35,053 bases of DNA, taken from NCBI GenBank assembly GCA_902494625.1, contig CABUUB010000012.1:1-35053 (forward strand). The letters run 5' to 3'. The stretch comes from an uncultured Collinsella sp. Its GTDB lineage: Bacteria > Actinomycetota > Coriobacteriia > Coriobacteriales > Coriobacteriaceae. The notes beneath the pieces were generated by a model. That model had not been told where the DNA came from. It did not search any database and saw only the letters and a list, made by a program, of their open reading frames with translations. Shown one piece after another: positions 34,401 through 35,053 of this stretch (position 1 is the first letter of the stretch; each line of letters opens with the position of its first letter). Made by a program: the position numbers and the translations under genes.

Positions 34401-34911
34401 CAAGGCACTCGAGAGTGCTCGCAACGCGCTCGAGAAGACCCCGGTGACCCCGGTCGAGAACCCGACCAAGAAACAGCTCAAGGCCCTGGTCAAGCAGGCG
34501 AAGGAGACTGACACCAAGGGAAAGACGGCCGAGTCCGTCAAGGCCCTGACGGACGCCATTACCTACGCCGAGGATGTCTTGGGTGATGAGAATGCTTCCG
34601 ACACCCAGCTCCAGGCGGCCTATGACCAGCTCAAGCTGGCCATCGAGGGCCTCAAGGATGCCGACTCCGGCAACCAGGGCGGCTCGGGCAACACCGGAGG
34701 TTCGGGCAACCAGGGTTCCGGCAACGGCTCGAACGGTGGCGGCCAGACGAGCAAGCCCGCAGGCGACAAGGCCCAGGGCGACAAGAAGAACGGTTCGGCG
34801 ATCCCCAACACTGGCGACCAAACGGTGACGACTGTCGCGACCGTCGGTGGCCTTGGAGCCATCATCGCCGCGATCGGTGCCTTCTTCCACCGTCGCAATA
34901 AGGCTGAGTAG
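28480..34911 (+). CDS. Wall-anchored multidomain GH31 glycosidase with dockerin-like and cohesin-like modules
   Basis: This 2143-aa surface enzyme probably removes alpha-linked sugars from host or dietary glycans. GTG 28480 is preceded by AAGGAG at 5 bp. A signal peptide ends near residue 36. The GH31 core has a beta-sandwich and a barrel at about 290-690: likely nucleophile Asp480 in TLKTDVAWVG and acid/base Asp531 in GIWTGDQYGGNW. A C-terminal beta domain follows. Then come FN3 (968-1048), an F5/8-type CBM (1049-1190), a dockerin-like module (1193-1262, DLNNNGVYDVYD), a cohesin-like module (1266-1407), a second galactose-binding-like domain (1408-1580), BIG2 (1581-1675), FIVAR (1675-1745), CBM32-like (1746-1907) and two FIVAR (1912-2065). 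A Gly/Ser/Asn linker leads to IPNTG (2108-2112), a membrane segment and a basic tail. The motifs recall GH31 enzymes acting on alpha-galactosides or alpha-GalNAc, but the substrate is an inference. A terminator follows. Confidence 0.9.
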   Translation: MRRNSIFTKRWVKGSAVLVATAATLVFASPQQAIATPLKGVDSATVSQSASNVVDIDFADGIKGRITFLEDGIFRYNVDPKGEFSEYATPRSKSHTAKIQAQPDTSDTYSKPSATVVDKGDAIEITGGKATVVLDKATGKMSIKSGDRVVVSESASLDLDKKGTVQTLAKEKSENFFGGGTQNGRFLHTNQTIAISNTNNWTDGGVASPNPFYWTSDGYGVLRNTFAEGSYDFGSTDSSTVTTSHSENEFDAYYFVATETGASNVATEMLQDYYKVTGNPVLLPEYGFYLGHLNAYNRDGWSTTSGQKKWETKGSKPSSEKGNVKYESGMSTGYKLDGTLAAETLNGEGPTVDTENMKATDFDRQFSAQQVIDDYEDNDMPLGWFLPNDGYGAGYGQNGYYKTGGVNSDGTSSAERLNAVRANVDNLKKFTEYANSKGVSTGLWTQSNLEPDSNSETPWHLLRDFDAEVKTGGITTLKTDVAWVGSGYSFGLNGIKTAYDTVTTGANKRPNIITLDGWAGTQRFGGIWTGDQYGGNWEYIRFHIPTYIGQSLSGNPNIGSDMDGIFGGDPIISARDYQWKTFTPSMLDMDGWGTYRKSPMTHGDPYTGISRFYLKLKAQLMPYIYTSAASAANIDTGNGDTGLPMIRAMLLSDNSEYAASTSTQYQYMFGENFLVAPVYQDTQADENGNDVRNGIYLPNYGTDENPTIWIDYFSGKQYRGGQVLNNYDAPLWKLPLFVKANAIVPMYAENNNPEAVSDTNTKGTDRSQRIVEFFATEGDGTFTQYEDDGSSIQNNTTEDDAYGTIDNISYGEHVSTVYSSKATGGTATFTAEASQGGYNGYDSNRTTTFVANVSAKPTSVVAKNGGSALNVVEVNSQEAFDAANPEAGQAVYFYNETPNLNHYGSDADSTEAEQGESFNNTKITTNPKVYVKFAKTDVAAAAQTLELGGFVNADATLAVDRLNENLSAPANLAAPEDATTPTSIKLTWGKVDGATSYDLKVDGTVFAVGDAAEFTHADLAYNSKHTYQIRSRNADGYSAWSDVLEASSALDPWRNVPTAEKITWEGSLYGSHKADLAFDHEFQSGDGGFHSGGNDLGKALTVDYGKAYKLDKLEYYPRDDAGNGTVTKMRIETSLDGTHWTTQEVDWERSAACKTVAFDGAVAARYVRMTPLASVGNFFSASEIAIYKTDGTDGFAVGSNLNKATISDGDYSNMKNYLGLENRGSDASTFNSQIRDHFADLNNNGVYDVYDYSFTMAGLDGGTKQKGKVAGTLAVIPSKTEVEAGDEITVDVYAADAKNVNALGALVNFKSDQFEFVSESISQDGSTAGMENLSREKIQFEDGTQTINLAFANRGDGKLYNGTGAVASFKLKAKTAGKVELPSTSWLIGPACDALEFASDGTVTMPDVPQPTVAEYGRDAFDITMTNDELTTDDGTNVEKLIQQKSYNALFDNNEGDNGFEFLWDWSGNWDSEGKLPSYVKLPTTMTFAFKTPSKLDAVEVVNRNGGNGTVQKIKAVVTFEDGSTQEFAGGEYDSFQARYAFGLSAENKGKKATKVEITPLEASGDQMLTLREINFNYTQGVEAIEGVELGKNQTEFFEGDVTLVDAKATPESAGYPYVTVESSDPSVVSVSAVQAGDSVNYYLRANKAGKATITVASVLDPSKTASYEAEVKAGVDTSALMAALSKAAGYSESVYTKDSYAALTAAVEAAQKLLDGGQGSYNKKDVADATAKIEKAIDGLKMRPVDEKSLINTPENRENVKVTGFSSEADYEGSNAVNALDGDEQTLWHSDYAYNAGMPQHLTVDLGRDYDLTDVTFLPRQDGGTNGDIFEAEVLVSDTADGYEMGTATSMGTFTFDNDGRVLTDRGDWKQMSFGVARGRYVTVKVLHAGGGSVDAYCSMAELKFYGTAVPDPVAKDDLTAAIEKVDAEVAAGDLKASDYTEASWTVFQNALASARAILSDENATQDEVDQALKALESARNALEKTPVTPVENPTKKQLKALVKQAKETDTKGKTAESVKALTDAITYAEDVLGDENASDTQLQAAYDQLKLAIEGLKDADSGNQGGSGNTGGSGNQGSGNGSNGGGQTSKPAGDKAQGDKKNGSAIPNTGDQTVTTVATVGGLGAIIAAIGAFFHRRNKAE

Positions 34912-34934
34912 TCCCAGCGATAACTAAGCAAACG

Positions 34935-34976
34935 TGCCCGCCGCTCCACCAAGGACGGCGGGCATTGCTTTTTTAT
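34935..34976 (+). terminator. Terminator of the GH31 gene
   Basis: TGCCCGCCG pairs with CGGCGGGCA (34935-34943 with 34956-34964), then TTGCTTTTTTATTT. Confidence 0.9.
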
Positions 34977-34977
34977 T

Positions 34978-34992
34978 TCAGCCAACGTACGT
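34978..34992. repeat. 15-bp direct repeat, right copy
   Basis: TCAGCCAACGTACGT, identical to 28135-28149. The last 61 bases of the window after it show no gene. Confidence 0.5.
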
Positions 34993-35053
34993 CATAGCAA
35001 TCCCCGGTAGGTCGAGGGTGCTCTGCGGCGGCCCGGTGTTTTCATCTGAACGA

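Noticed and set aside
29716..34890. Two frames of more than 800 codons on the - strand opposite the GH31 gene
   Set aside because: They are low-complexity Val/Leu/Gly/Arg-rich translations mirroring GC-biased codons; the + strand has clear domains throughout.

Overview
The window looks like chromosome of a high-GC Gram-positive gut bacterium of class Coriobacteriia, most likely Collinsella or a close relative. This is an inference from gene order, codon usage, Actinobacteria-type housekeeping proteins and sortase-anchored surface proteins; I could not run a database search. Housekeeping genes (roughly 1-1.2 kb and 10.2-25.0 kb) are GC-rich with strong G/C third-position bias. The accessory blocks depart from this.

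Layout. (1) 2-1177: 3' part of typA/bipA with a terminator. (2) 1241-7022: a surface-adhesin/pilin pair on the + strand. It has a 1246-aa, AT-richer adhesin and a translationally coupled 547-aa pilin. A 17-codon stub of a third coupled frame follows, and no sortase gene is present. (3) 7087-9142: palindromes, then two - strand genes, a bactofilin-like membrane protein and a TRIC/UPF0126 membrane protein. (4) 9309-9741: two - strand tRNA-Ser genes (CGA, GGA), each with its own terminator, beside a + strand hairpin-rich element carrying tRNA-Ser-like ends. (5) 10135-11992: ribosomal/replication operon rpsF-ssb-rpsR-rplI, then dnaB, purA, purD, a NUDIX hydrolase, an ABC exporter, an unknown single-pass membrane protein, and carA-carB with a long structured leader.

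(6) 25024-28479 is an accessory island. It holds a large palindrome, the orphan C-terminus of a wall-anchored protein, an AAA/DUF4143 ATPase under a palindromic operator, another palindrome, a Phd/YefM-RelE-type toxin-antitoxin pair, and a 201-bp MITE-like element with about 25-bp terminal inverted repeats. (7) 28480-34911 encodes a 2143-aa wall-anchored GH31 glycosidase. It carries an FN3 domain, F5/8-type carbohydrate-binding modules, a dockerin-like and a cohesin-like module in the same chain, a BIG2 domain, FIVAR repeats and an IPNTG sorting signal.

How the genes fit together. The central block is translation, replication and nucleotide supply: purA and purD make purines, and carAB supplies carbamoyl phosphate for pyrimidines and arginine. 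The flanking blocks face the host surface: the adhesin/pilin pair would mediate attachment and the GH31 protein would trim host or dietary glycans at the cell wall. The most unusual items are the dockerin-plus-cohesin GH31 protein, the tRNA-ended hairpin element at 9309-9447, the MITE-like element, the palindromes that punctuate the island, and the pilin operon with its vestigial third start.
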